Source: an uncultured Bacteroidaceae bacterium
GTDB taxonomy: Bacteria > Bacteroidota > Bacteroidia > Bacteroidales > Bacteroidaceae
Length of the DNA: 48,069 nt
Assembly: GCA_905233465.1 (NCBI GenBank)
Contig: CAJOEI010000011.1
Span: 17,979 to 66,047, forward strand
Direction: 5' to 3'
Shown here in pieces: positions 33,974 to 42,674 of the stretch (position 1 is its first letter; each line of letters starts with the position of its first letter). Made by a program: the position numbers and the translations under genes. The notes beneath the pieces were generated by a model, which did no database searches, had not been told where the DNA came from, and saw only the letters and a list, made by a program, of their open reading frames with translations.

Positions 33974-35143
33974 ATGAACGAGCTTTCGACACATATTGAG
34001 TACTTGCTGCTGCGTCACGACTGCGTGGTAATACCTCATTTTGGGGCGTTTATGACCATGATGAGCACGGCGCACTGCGAGGAGGGTGAGAATCTGTTTT
34101 TCCCGCCCACACGCATTGTCCGCTTCAATCCCGATTTCCTGTCCGACGATGGTCTGCTGGCCGCATCTGTGGCTGCTACCCACGACTGTGATGAGGTCGA
34201 GGCCCGTGCGATTATCCAGAACATGGTCGTACAGTTGCGCGGACAGCTGCTCACCGACGGGCAGGTGGACTTCGGCACAATAGGCTTGTTCACTCAGGAC
34301 GAGGACGGGCATATCGAGTTCTCAGCTTGTCAGGCTGGTGTCACCACACCGTCGCTCTACGGGCTCGATGCGCTGTCGGTCAAGAAGCTGAGCGTCCATC
34401 ACAAGGCCATCAGCGACACAGAGCCTGACAGCTCTACGCACATCACCATCAACATCAGCCGACGGGCTGTGCGCCGTACGCTGGCAGCAGCTGCCGCCGT
34501 GATGCTGTGCTTGATGATGTACATCACCTTCACCGAGTATGGCATACCGAAGGTTGACTTGGCTTCTATGACATTGCCAAGTGTCAGTAGTCCAGGCAAT
34601 AACGACCGTATCTTCGATGATTACATTAAGGCTTTTAATGAACAGTCGAAGGAGGATGACAGCCAGATGGAAGATGTTCAAGCACCCACGGACAATGCCG
34701 CTGAGGAGCCTGCAACACCAGTGGATGAGGCCAGCGTAGGTAGTGAGGAAGTTGCACCAGTTGCAGCCACGGAACCCGTTGCTGAGCCAACGGAAGTTGT
34801 CGCTCCAGCAGCTAATGACGTGGACAGCAACGCACCCGCAGCTGCACCATCAGAGGCCGCCGCGAGTGCTAAAGCCGCAGAGCCTGCTGAGGTTGACGAG
34901 CCCATACCCGGCATTACTGGCTATGCCATCGTTCTTGCCAGCGCTACGAGTCGCGCCAATGCTGAGGCATTCGTGGCCGAGCTCAAGAAGATGGGTATGG
35001 ACAACGCATGTATATACAACAATGGCCGCATGAACCGCGTTGTGCTCAGCGGCTATACCACCGAGGAAGAAGCCATCGATGCCAAGCACCACCTGCAGTG
35101 GACCCACGACGGCTTTGACGACGCTTGGCTGCTCAGACTATGA
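33974..35143 (+). CDS. HU-CCDC81-like and SPOR domain membrane protein
   Basis: 389 residues from the ATG at 33974 (MNELSTHIEYLLLRHDCVVI); an in-frame ATG 51 bases upstream overlaps the promoter. The N-terminal 1-130 resembles the bacterial HU-CCDC81 pair, an HU-like fold (IPHFGAFMT, VRFNPDFLSDDGLLAASVA, VDFGTIGLF). A single membrane segment lies at about 169-186, then an Ala/Pro/Glu-rich linker (about 225-310) and a C-terminal SPOR domain (about 312-385; GYAIVLASATSRANAEAFVAEL). SPOR domains bind denuded peptidoglycan at the division site. The expected topology puts the HU-like part in the cytoplasm and SPOR in the periplasm. Its stop overlaps the FHA gene start. Confidence 0.88.
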   Translation: MNELSTHIEYLLLRHDCVVIPHFGAFMTMMSTAHCEEGENLFFPPTRIVRFNPDFLSDDGLLAASVAATHDCDEVEARAIIQNMVVQLRGQLLTDGQVDFGTIGLFTQDEDGHIEFSACQAGVTTPSLYGLDALSVKKLSVHHKAISDTEPDSSTHITINISRRAVRRTLAAAAAVMLCLMMYITFTEYGIPKVDLASMTLPSVSSPGNNDRIFDDYIKAFNEQSKEDDSQMEDVQAPTDNAAEEPATPVDEASVGSEEVAPVAATEPVAEPTEVVAPAANDVDSNAPAAAPSEAAASAKAAEPAEVDEPIPGITGYAIVLASATSRANAEAFVAELKKMGMDNACIYNNGRMNRVVLSGYTTEEEAIDAKHHLQWTHDGFDDAWLLRL

Positions 35144-35712
35144 AACGCGTGCGTTGCCCCAAATGCGGCAGCTATCAGACTTTTGACGAAAGCGCCTACC
35201 AAGAAGGTCAGGTGCTGGTGTTTGAGTGCACCGAATGCCGAAAGCAGTTCGGCATACGTATCGGCACATCACGCCTGCACGCCACTCGCAAGGACGAGCG
35301 TGCCGCAGGCAGCAACGCACCAGCCTCGGCCAGCGCACCCACATCGGCTCTCTACGATGACGTGCCGCACGAGGAAGAATGCGGTGAGCTGATAGTGATA
35401 GAGAATGTCTTCCACTTCAAGCAGACGTTGCCGCTACGGATGGGTGACAACGTCATTGGCCGTTATGTGCGCGGAACCAACATCAACACACCCATTGAGA
35501 CGGTAGATCCCAGCGTGGACACCACACACTGCATTATTAACGTCAGCCGCAACAAACAGGGAGCACTTGTCTATACACTGCGTGACGCGCCGTCGGGCAC
35601 GGGCACATTCGTGGGCAACACCATTCTGCGCGATCAGGACCGCCTGCGCATCGAAGACGGCACAGTGATCACCATCGGCGCCACGACAATGATTCTGCAT
35701 GTGCCGGAATGA
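35140..35712 (+). CDS. Zinc-ribbon and FHA domain protein
   Basis: 190 residues; the ATG at 35140 overlaps the stop of the upstream gene (ATGA), and the next residues form a zinc ribbon (Cys6, Cys9, Cys30, Cys33). A low-complexity Ala/Ser/Pro linker follows, then an FHA domain (about 90-190) with VIGRYVRGTNINTP, DPSVDTTHCIINVS and GTGTFVGNTIL, the phosphothreonine-binding loops. No membrane segment. The translational overlap suggests it acts with the HU/SPOR protein. No Ser/Thr kinase gene is in view. Confidence 0.9.
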   Translation: MKRVRCPKCGSYQTFDESAYQEGQVLVFECTECRKQFGIRIGTSRLHATRKDERAAGSNAPASASAPTSALYDDVPHEEECGELIVIENVFHFKQTLPLRMGDNVIGRYVRGTNINTPIETVDPSVDTTHCIINVSRNKQGALVYTLRDAPSGTGTFVGNTILRDQDRLRIEDGTVITIGATTMILHVPE

Positions 35713-35763
35713 CAGCGTGCATGCGGCAAAAATGTACGCATCGCGATTTTTATTGGCACAATA

Positions 35764-35796
35764 TTTGCTCAGAATAAAAATAAACATTACCTTTGC
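35764..35796 (+). promoter_or_regulatory. tRNA-Pro promoter
   Basis: TTTG (35764-35767), 20 bases, TACCTTTGC (35788-35796), about 42 bases upstream of tRNA-Pro. A full match to the phylum's promoter. Confidence 0.8.
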
Positions 35797-35838
35797 ACCC
35801 GCTTTCAGCAAAACAGCACTCAGCTGCATAGCAGGCAT

Positions 35839-35911
35839 CGGGGTGTAGCGCAGTTGGTAGCGCTCCTGGTTTGGGACCAGGCGGTCGCCCGTTCGAGTCG
35901 GGTCGCCCCGA
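35839..35911 (+). tRNA. tRNA-Pro (anticodon TGG)
   Basis: Cloverleaf with acceptor arms CGGGGTG/CGCCCCG (35839-35845 and 35904-35910), anticodon stem-loop CTGGTTTGGGACCAG with anticodon TGG, and T-loop GTTCGAGTC. CCA is not encoded. It stands alone, with its own promoter, ahead of a 595-base gene-free stretch. Confidence 0.95.
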
Positions 35912-35971
35912 CACAAGATTTGTGAGATCAAGATGGATAGCAAGGTGGCATTCCGCCGGCTATCCATCTGT

Positions 35972-36072
35972 TGTTACAGCCCATCCCCCGACCCCTCCCC
36001 TGTTAGGGAGGGGAGTTTAGAGGGGGCGCTCCCCTCCCTAACAGGGGAGGGGTCGGGGAAGGGGCTGTAACA
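35972..36072. repeat. 101-bp near-perfect inverted repeat of GC-rich palindromes (copies 2 and 3)
   Basis: Arms 35972-36015 and 36029-36072 match at 42 of 44 positions around a 13-base centre. Each arm itself contains the CCCCTCCC/GGGAGGGG palindrome. It can form a large cruciform or a long RNA hairpin. It could end the tRNA-Pro transcript, although no T run follows. Confidence 0.88.
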
Positions 36073-36413
36073 TGCAGAGGTTAGCAGTAGAACATCCACA
36101 TGTTAGGACCAAAACATCCGGAGGTTGGCGGAAAATGATCCTGGAAGATTTACATGAAAGTCCCGGATGTTTTAGTGCAAACCTCCTGGATTATCAACCG
36201 CTAACCCCCGGGCCTTTTACCGCTTTTTTAAGTACTTATTTTTCATCGGCTGTATGGCTTGTGAAAACAGTTGAATGACAATCTGTTAGAAGTCATTTTG
36301 CATATCTTGTCGTTCATCTGTCGTTCATCTTATATTTTGTGTCGTCCGATTTTTTTATAAGCTGTTAATTTTTGCTGAAAAATCGTATTTTTTATAATAA
36401 TTTGGGAAGTCAT
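36073..36413. other. Gene-free stretch with smaller inverted and direct repeats
   Basis: No reading frame here looks like a gene. AAAACATCCGG (36109-36119) and CCGGATGTTTT (36164-36174) form an 11-bp inverted pair. TGTCGTTCATC is repeated in tandem near 36308-36329. GAAGTCATTTTGCA occurs at 36289-36302 and again at 36406-36419, the second copy covering the -33 box of the efflux promoter. Confidence 0.5.
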
Positions 36414-36445
36414 TTTGCACATGTGCCTGATTTGCTGTATATTTG
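36414..36445 (+). promoter_or_regulatory. RND efflux operon promoter
   Basis: TTTG (36414-36417), 20 bases, TATATTTG (36438-36445), 62 bases before the first efflux gene. The -33 box lies in the second copy of a 14-base direct repeat, which may be an operator. Confidence 0.75.
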
Positions 36446-36507
36446 CGCGCTTTTTATAGATGCAAACTGTCAAAAGGAAACAATAATCACAAAAAGTTTA
36501 ATAATCA

Positions 36508-37629
36508 ATGAAGACTATTATTAAGACTGTCGGAGCGTCGATGACCCTGCTGGGCATTGTGCTCCTTTCGTCATGCGGCGGCAAGGGCCAGCAGGCTCGC
36601 CAAGCTGCTCCTGTGGCCTACAAGACTGTTAAGGTGCAGGCCGAGGATTGCACCATCGACACCAAGTACAGCGCCACCATCCGCGGCCGTCAGGACATTC
36701 AGGTTGTTCCTCAGGTTAGCGGCACACTGCAGCGCCTGTTAGTGACCGAAGGCCAGCGCGTGAGCAAGGGGCAGACCATGTTCATCATCGATCAGGTGCC
36801 CTATCAGGCAGCGTTGAACACGGCCAAGGCCAACCTGCAGGCAGCCGAGGCTGCTGAGGCCACAGCCCGTCTGAGTTATGAGAGCACCAAGCGGCTCTTT
36901 GACCAGAACGTGGTATCGGACTTTGACTTGCAGACGGCCCAGAACACATACATGCAGGCCAAGGCCAGCGTGGCACAGGCTAAGGCCAGCGTCACCAATG
37001 CTGCTAACTCGCTGTCATACACCACAGTGAAGAGTCCTGCCAACGGCGTTGTGGGTACTTTGCCATATCGCGTGGGTGCACTCGTTGGTCCCAGCATCCA
37101 GACTCCGCTGACCACCGTGTCGGACAACAATCAGATGTATGTCTATTTCTCGATGACCGAAAACCAGATGCTGTCGCTGGCTCGCAAGGCCGGCTCGATG
37201 GATGCAGCCGTGAAGGCTCTGCCAGCAGTGCGTCTGCAGCTGGTAGACGGCAGCGAGTATGAGGAGACAGGTGTCGTGGAGACGGCATCCGGCGTGGTTG
37301 ACTCCCAAACGGGTAGCATCAGCCTGCGTGCCGTGTTCAACAACCCCAGCGGACTGCTGCACAGCGGCTCCACCGGCAATGTCATCATCCCTGTTGAATA
37401 TAAGCAGCAGCTCATCGTGCCTGCCGCTGCCGTCAAGCAGCTGCAGACCCTGCACCAAGTGTTCCGCGTAGAGGAGAAGGATGGTCAGCGCACAGCTGTG
37501 GGCACCATCGTCGAAGTTGCTCCTTACTCCACTGGCAAAGAGTTCATCGTACTCAAGGGCTTGAAAGCCGGCGACGAGATCATAGCCGAAGGTGCGGGTA
37601 TGGTCAAGGATGGAGCACTGGTACAATAA
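36508..37629 (+). CDS. RND efflux periplasmic adaptor (membrane fusion protein), lipoprotein
   Basis: 373 residues. A lipoprotein signal with the lipobox LSSC (Cys23) anchors it to the inner membrane. Next come a barrel-sandwich (lipoyl-like) half around 60-95 (QVVPQVSGTLQRLLVTEGQRVSKGQ), an alpha-hairpin rich in Ala and Gln (about 95-170), the second lipoyl half (SPANGVVGTLPYRVGALV) and beta-barrel and membrane-proximal domains. The AcrA/MexA-type order is complete. It should link the RND pump and the outer-membrane channel encoded next. No regulator gene is adjacent. Confidence 0.95.
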   Translation: MKTIIKTVGASMTLLGIVLLSSCGGKGQQARQAAPVAYKTVKVQAEDCTIDTKYSATIRGRQDIQVVPQVSGTLQRLLVTEGQRVSKGQTMFIIDQVPYQAALNTAKANLQAAEAAEATARLSYESTKRLFDQNVVSDFDLQTAQNTYMQAKASVAQAKASVTNAANSLSYTTVKSPANGVVGTLPYRVGALVGPSIQTPLTTVSDNNQMYVYFSMTENQMLSLARKAGSMDAAVKALPAVRLQLVDGSEYEETGVVETASGVVDSQTGSISLRAVFNNPSGLLHSGSTGNVIIPVEYKQQLIVPAAAVKQLQTLHQVFRVEEKDGQRTAVGTIVEVAPYSTGKEFIVLKGLKAGDEIIAEGAGMVKDGALVQ

Positions 37630-37634
37630 TAATC

Positions 37635-37758
37635 TCGCGCAAGCGCGAAGTTGAAAGATGAAAGTATAATGTTTAAAGTGCTTGCCCGCGTCCATACCAA
37701 CTTTCATCTTTAAACTTTAAACATTAAACTTTAAACTGCGGGCTTGCCCGCGTCTAGT
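37635..37758. repeat. Hairpin and TTTAAAC repeats between adaptor and pump genes
   Basis: TCGCGC/GCGCGA (37635-37640 and 37643-37648) forms a small stem. GTTGAAAGATGAAAGT near 37651-37666 pairs at 15 of 16 positions with ACTTTCATCTTTAAAC downstream, and TGCCCGCGTC occurs twice. It may tune relative expression inside the operon. Confidence 0.5.
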
Positions 37759-40700
37759 ATGAAAGGCAATATATTTATTAAACGTCCGGTGATGGCAATG
37801 TCGATAGCCATCGTCATAGTGCTGCTCGGTGCCATCAGCTATTTCAACTTGGCTGTGGAGCAGTTTCCCGACATAGCCCCGCCGACAGTTGTGGTCAATG
37901 CATCCTATCCCGGTGCCTCGGCCGAGACTGTCACCAAGGCTGTTATCCAACCACTCGAAGAGAGCATCAACGGCGTGGAGAACATGACATACATGACCTC
38001 CAACGCCACCAATAGCGGTTCGGCCACCATAACGGTATACTTTAAGCAGGGCTCTAACCCCGACATGGCTGCCGTGAACGTGCAGAACCGTGTGTCTATG
38101 GCACAAGGCCTGCTGCCACAGGAGGTGACCATGATCGGTGTCACCACCTTCAAGCGCCAGACTTCCATGCTGCAGATCAACGCCATGGTGAGTGAGAGCG
38201 ACGATTATGACCAAGCTTTCATGGGCAACTACATGGCCATCAACGTCACTCCACAGTTGAAGCGTGTGCAGGGCGTGGGTGAGGTGATGGCTCTCTCTGC
38301 CAACTACTCGCTACGCATCTGGCTCAAACCCGAAATCATGGCTCAATACAGCCTCAACCCCAGCGACATCACGGCTTGTCTGGCCGAGCAGAACTTGGAA
38401 GCTGCTGTGGGTAAGTTCGGCGAGAAGCCTATGGAAGGCGGTCACGGCGACGGCGTGAATAATGTATACCAGTACACGCTGCGCTACACAGGCCGTCTGC
38501 GTGAGGTGAGTGAATTTGAGAACATCGTCATCAAGACCAAGGCCGACGGCTCGATGCTCAAGCTCAAGGATGTTGCTGACTGTGAGCTGGGTCAGGTGGA
38601 CTACAGCTACAGCGGCCGCTTCAATGGCCATCCGTCAATCACATTCATGGCATTCCAGCTCGCAGGAGCCAATGCCAAGGAGACCAACGACCGCCTCACG
38701 GCTGAGCTCCGTGAGATGGAGAAGACGCTGCCCAAGGGCCTGCACTTCAAGCAGATGATGTCCACCAACGACTTCCTGCTTGAGTCTATGGCCAATGTCG
38801 AGGAGACGCTGGTAATTGCTATCATCCTCGTCATCCTGGTGGTGTACTTCTTCTTGCAGGACTTCCGTGCAACGTTGATTCCGTCAATAAGTATTATCAT
38901 CTCGCTGGTCGGCACCTTTGCCGCGCTGCAGGTGGCGGGCTTCACCCTCAACCTGCTGACGCTCTTTGCCCTTGTGCTGGCCATCGGTACGGTGGTGGAC
39001 GATGCCATCGTGGTTGTGGAGGCGGTGCAAGCCAAGTTCGATGCAGGCTACACATCATCATATCAGGCCACCAAGGACGCCATGTCCGACGTGACGATGG
39101 CCGTGCTCTCGTGTACCTTTGTCTTCATGGCCGTGTTCATCCCTGTGGCCATGATGGGTGGCACGACGGGTATGTTCTTCACGCAGTTTGGTGTCACGCT
39201 GGCTGTTGCCGTGGGCATCTCGTGCGTCTCGGCTCTGGTGGTATGTCCCGCCTTGTGTGCCATGCTCATGCGTCCTGCCAAGGAGAACCGTCAGGCCAAG
39301 AACGGCATCAACGCCTTCTTCATCGGCCTGAACAAGGGCACCCGCAAGGCCTACGAGGTCAGCTTCGGTGCCATCATGCGCAAGTACAGCCATCGTCTGC
39401 ATACAGTGGTTAACCATCGCTGGATAGCACCCTTGGCATTCGTCATTGCTGCCGTGCTGCTCATAGTATTCATGCGCTCGCTGCCGAAGGGCCTCGTGCC
39501 ACAGGAAGACCAGGGTGTGATGATGGTCAACGTCACCTGTCCTCCGGGCTCCAACCTCGCATACACTGAAGGTGTGCTCGACCGCGTGCAGGCAATCTGT
39601 GAGGCCGATGAAGACATCCAGAACATCTCTCGCGTCAGCGGCTACGGCATGATGTCGGGTCAGGGCACGGCCAACGGTATGGTCATCCTGCGCCTGCAGC
39701 CGTGGAGCAAGCGTTCGGGCATCCAGCACAGCTCCAGCATCAAGAAGCTCATGCTGATGATGAATCTGATGAAGGAGATTCCCGAGGCACAGATCTTTGT
39801 CTTCGAGCCTGGTATGATTCCTGGCTACGGTATGGGTTCCAATGTCGACCTGCACCTACAGGACCGCAGCGACGGCGACAAAGGCGTGTTCCTCGAGCAG
39901 ACTCAGCAGTTCCTCGCAGCCCTCAACGAGCGTCCCGAGATACAGATGGCAATGACCAGCTATGCCCGCAACTATCCTCAGTACAAGGTTGAGGTGGATG
40001 CAGCACAGTGCAAGCTGGCCGGCATCTCGCCCAGCCAGGTGCTCTCAGCGATGAGTGGTTATCTGGGCGGCAGCTACGTGTCGAACTTCAACCAGTTTGG
40101 TAAGGTCTACCGCGTGATGATGCAGACCGATCCCAAGTACCGCACCAGCGAGGCCGACCTATCGAATATGTATGTCCGCAGCGGCACCGGCATGGCGCCC
40201 ATCTCGCAGTTCGTGAAGCTGACGCCTGTGCTCGGTCCCGAGATAGACACACACTTCAACCTCTTCTCGGAGATCTCGTGCATGGTGCAGCCTGCAGTAG
40301 GTTATACCACCAGCGATGCCATGATTGCCATTCAGGAAGTACACGACCAGACGTTGCCCGACCACATCACCTTCGAGTACGGTAGCATCTCGCGCGAGGA
40401 GTATCAGCAGATGGGTTCCAACCAGACGGTGCTCATATACGTTATCTGCGTCATCCTCATCTTCCTCATCCTCTCATGCCTCTACGAGAGCTTCCTCGTT
40501 CCGTTTGCCGTCATCCTGTCCGTGCCTGCCGGTCTGATGGGTAGCTTCGGCTTTGCATGGCTGTGGAACCAGGTGTCGGTGGGCATCGGCCGCATGCTGA
40601 CAGGCTCTGATTTGTATGTCATAGGTCAGGTGGAGAACAACATCTATCTGCAGACGGGTGTGATCATGCTCATTGGTCTGCTGGCCAAGACCGCCATCCT

Positions 40701-41061
40701 GATTACGGAGTTCGCCCTCGAACGCCGTCGCAAGGGCATGGGCATCGTCGAGGCAGCCTACGCCGCTGCCGAAGCACGTCTGCGTCCTATCCTGATGACA
40801 GTCCTCACCTGTGTGCTCGGCATGTTGCCGCTCGTCTTTGCCTCCGGTGCCGGTGCCAACGGTAACCGCACCATAGGTATCGGCGTCATCGGTGGTATGA
40901 TTGTCGGCACGCTGGCTATACTCTTCACTGTGCCCGTGTTCTTCATCTTCTTCGAGTATCTGCAGGAGAAGATTCGTCCCGCCATGAAGGTTGAAGCCGA
41001 TCAGCAGTTTATGCAGGAGAAGCTCAACAGCATGCGTGAGAAACAGGAGGCACAAGGGTGA
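37759..41061 (+). CDS. RND multidrug efflux transporter, HAE1 (AcrB) family
   Basis: 1100 residues from the ATG at 37759 (MKGNIFIKRPVMAMSIAIVIVLLG), the family's typical start; five extra codons upstream are rejected. Twelve membrane segments in the RND pattern: TM1 at about 10-30, two large periplasmic loops, and TM4 with the proton-relay Asp pair in TVVDDAIVVVEAV. PKGLVPQEDQG after TM7 and the C-terminal GLLAKTAILITEFA are family signatures. It pumps drugs, bile salts or other amphiphiles with proton entry. The substrate cannot be told from sequence. Confidence 0.96.
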   Translation: MKGNIFIKRPVMAMSIAIVIVLLGAISYFNLAVEQFPDIAPPTVVVNASYPGASAETVTKAVIQPLEESINGVENMTYMTSNATNSGSATITVYFKQGSNPDMAAVNVQNRVSMAQGLLPQEVTMIGVTTFKRQTSMLQINAMVSESDDYDQAFMGNYMAINVTPQLKRVQGVGEVMALSANYSLRIWLKPEIMAQYSLNPSDITACLAEQNLEAAVGKFGEKPMEGGHGDGVNNVYQYTLRYTGRLREVSEFENIVIKTKADGSMLKLKDVADCELGQVDYSYSGRFNGHPSITFMAFQLAGANAKETNDRLTAELREMEKTLPKGLHFKQMMSTNDFLLESMANVEETLVIAIILVILVVYFFLQDFRATLIPSISIIISLVGTFAALQVAGFTLNLLTLFALVLAIGTVVDDAIVVVEAVQAKFDAGYTSSYQATKDAMSDVTMAVLSCTFVFMAVFIPVAMMGGTTGMFFTQFGVTLAVAVGISCVSALVVCPALCAMLMRPAKENRQAKNGINAFFIGLNKGTRKAYEVSFGAIMRKYSHRLHTVVNHRWIAPLAFVIAAVLLIVFMRSLPKGLVPQEDQGVMMVNVTCPPGSNLAYTEGVLDRVQAICEADEDIQNISRVSGYGMMSGQGTANGMVILRLQPWSKRSGIQHSSSIKKLMLMMNLMKEIPEAQIFVFEPGMIPGYGMGSNVDLHLQDRSDGDKGVFLEQTQQFLAALNERPEIQMAMTSYARNYPQYKVEVDAAQCKLAGISPSQVLSAMSGYLGGSYVSNFNQFGKVYRVMMQTDPKYRTSEADLSNMYVRSGTGMAPISQFVKLTPVLGPEIDTHFNLFSEISCMVQPAVGYTTSDAMIAIQEVHDQTLPDHITFEYGSISREEYQQMGSNQTVLIYVICVILIFLILSCLYESFLVPFAVILSVPAGLMGSFGFAWLWNQVSVGIGRMLTGSDLYVIGQVENNIYLQTGVIMLIGLLAKTAILITEFALERRRKGMGIVEAAYAAAEARLRPILMTVLTCVLGMLPLVFASGAGANGNRTIGIGVIGGMIVGTLAILFTVPVFFIFFEYLQEKIRPAMKVEADQQFMQEKLNSMREKQEAQG

Positions 41062-41080
41062 TAGACCAACAGACCCACCC

Positions 41081-41110
41081 CTCACCCTCCCTGTGAGGGA
41101 GGGGGTGGTT
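41081..41110. repeat. GC-rich palindromic repeat after the RND pump gene (copy 4)
   Basis: CCCTCCC, loop TGTGA, GGGAGGG (41085-41103), preceded by AGACCCACCCC. It lies 24 bases past the stop codon in the gap before the channel gene. Confidence 0.75.
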
Positions 41111-41151
41111 ACCTTTCAAGAATTGAAGCATACTTAAATATATATTTTTAA

Positions 41152-42618
41152 ATGAATACAAATCACAATACCAATCACAGCCTTCATAGGTATATACTCC
41201 CCTCCCTAACGAAGTGGTCAGGGAGGGGCAGGGGGGTGGGTCTTCTCCTTTTGTTGACCTGCTTCCTGTTCACCAGCTGCGGCCTGTATACCTCTTATGA
41301 GCGCCCGTCGGACATCCAGACGGACGGTCTCTATGGCACAGCGCAGCAGGGCAACACAGAACAAGGGCTTGGTGCCAAGGCGTGGCGTGAGTTCTTCACA
41401 GACCCTGTGCTGCAGCAGCTCATTGAGCGTGGCCTGTGCCAGAACCTCTCGATGCGCCAGTTGGACCTCCAGATTCAGGAGACACAGGAGTATCTCAAGT
41501 GCTCCAAACTCGCCTACATCCCCAGCCTGGCATTTGCCCCGCAGGGTCAGCTCTCGAGCATGGACTGGAACAAGCCACTGAAGTTCTACACCGTTCCTCT
41601 GTCAGCCTCTTGGCAGATAGGCAGTCTGGGTACGCTGCGCAACGCCAAGAAGTCGGCTGAGGTCACTGTAGAACAGACGCGCGTGGCACGTCAGGCCGTG
41701 CAGCAGGCGTTGGTGGCCAACATTGCCAACATCTACTATTCGCTGTGCATGCTCGATGCCCAGCTGGCCGTCAGCGAACAGACGGCACAGAACTGGCGTG
41801 AGAGCGTGGACCTCACACGCAAGCTCATGGAGGCTGGCCGCAGCAACAAGGCTGCCGTGGCACAGAGCGAGGCCAACTGTCTCAGCGTGGAAGCCAACCT
41901 GCTTGACCTGCGTGAGGCTATCATAGAGGCTGAGAATGCGCTGTGCACACTCATCGGCGAGGCACCGCATCACATCGAGCGCTCAAGCCTGAGTTCGTTC
42001 CAGGCACCTGCTGCCATAGAGACAGGTGTGCCAATGGCGTTGCTCCAGAACCGTCCTGATGTGCGTCAGGCCGAACTCAACCTGGCAAGTAAGTTCTACG
42101 CTGTCAACAGTGCCAAGGCTGCGTTCTATCCTGCACTGACCATCAGCGGCACGCTGGGCTTCACCAACAACGGCTCGAGTGTGGAGCTCAATCCCGGCAA
42201 GTGGATATGGAATGCCCTGGGTCAGCTTGCACAGCCCATCTTCCAGAATGGTCGTCTGCGTGCACAGAAGCGTGTGGCAGAGATGCAGCAGGAGGAGGCC
42301 AAGATGGCCTTCGAGCATGCGCTCATCTCTGCTGGCAACGAGGTCAACACAGCTCTCGTCAAGCTGCAGACGGCAGATGCCAAGAAGAGCTACATCGACC
42401 AGCAGGTGGTGGCGCTGGGTGATGCGGTGGATGCCACGACAGCTCTCTATCGCGACAATGTCTCGCGTTCGGTGAATTACCTCAACGTCCTCACAGCCCA
42501 GACTGGTTTGCTCTCAGCACAACTGGGCCAACTCTCAAATCAGTATGCCATCATCTCTGCAACCATCGAGCTCTACCAAGCTCTCGGCGGCGGCAGCATG
42601 ATGAACATTGAGCATTGA
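41152..42618 (+). CDS. Outer membrane efflux channel lipoprotein, TolC/OprM (NodT) family
   Basis: 488 residues. The mature part begins at a lipobox Cys (LFTSC, Cys43) and contains two outer-membrane-efflux repeats (about 80-270 and 280-480) of long helices, with QALVANIANIYYSLCMLDAQL and NRPDVRQAELNLASKFYAVN as in OprM. The N-terminal 30 residues are unusual: residues about 16-31 (PSLTKWSGRGRGVG) are the translation of a GC-rich palindromic repeat lying between the ATG and the hydrophobic core of the signal. No better start is available in frame: there is no Met between the repeat and the lipobox. It completes the tripartite pump. Confidence 0.93.
   Translation: MNTNHNTNHSLHRYILPSLTKWSGRGRGVGLLLLLTCFLFTSCGLYTSYERPSDIQTDGLYGTAQQGNTEQGLGAKAWREFFTDPVLQQLIERGLCQNLSMRQLDLQIQETQEYLKCSKLAYIPSLAFAPQGQLSSMDWNKPLKFYTVPLSASWQIGSLGTLRNAKKSAEVTVEQTRVARQAVQQALVANIANIYYSLCMLDAQLAVSEQTAQNWRESVDLTRKLMEAGRSNKAAVAQSEANCLSVEANLLDLREAIIEAENALCTLIGEAPHHIERSSLSSFQAPAAIETGVPMALLQNRPDVRQAELNLASKFYAVNSAKAAFYPALTISGTLGFTNNGSSVELNPGKWIWNALGQLAQPIFQNGRLRAQKRVAEMQQEEAKMAFEHALISAGNEVNTALVKLQTADAKKSYIDQQVVALGDAVDATTALYRDNVSRSVNYLNVLTAQTGLLSAQLGQLSNQYAIISATIELYQALGGGSMMNIEH
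41197..41243. repeat. GC-rich palindromic repeat in the channel's signal peptide (copy 5)
   Basis: CCCCTCCCT (41199-41207) and AGGGAGGGG (41220-41228) around a 12-base loop, then a G-rich tail ending GTGGGTCT. It is an inverted relative of copy 4 and stays open in the reading frame. Confidence 0.8.
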
Positions 42619-42674
42619 GCATTGAACAATGTAAATCGTAAATTGTCAAATAAATGGGATTGTGAATAGTGAAT

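Noticed and set aside
35839..36072. tRNA-Pro as an integration site
   Set aside because: No integrase gene and no second copy of the tRNA 3' end were seen; the neighbouring inverted repeat is of another kind.
36072..36278. A 68-codon open frame after the large inverted repeat
   Set aside because: Its start lies at the edge of the repeat, it crosses a smaller inverted pair, it has no promoter and the product has no recognisable features.
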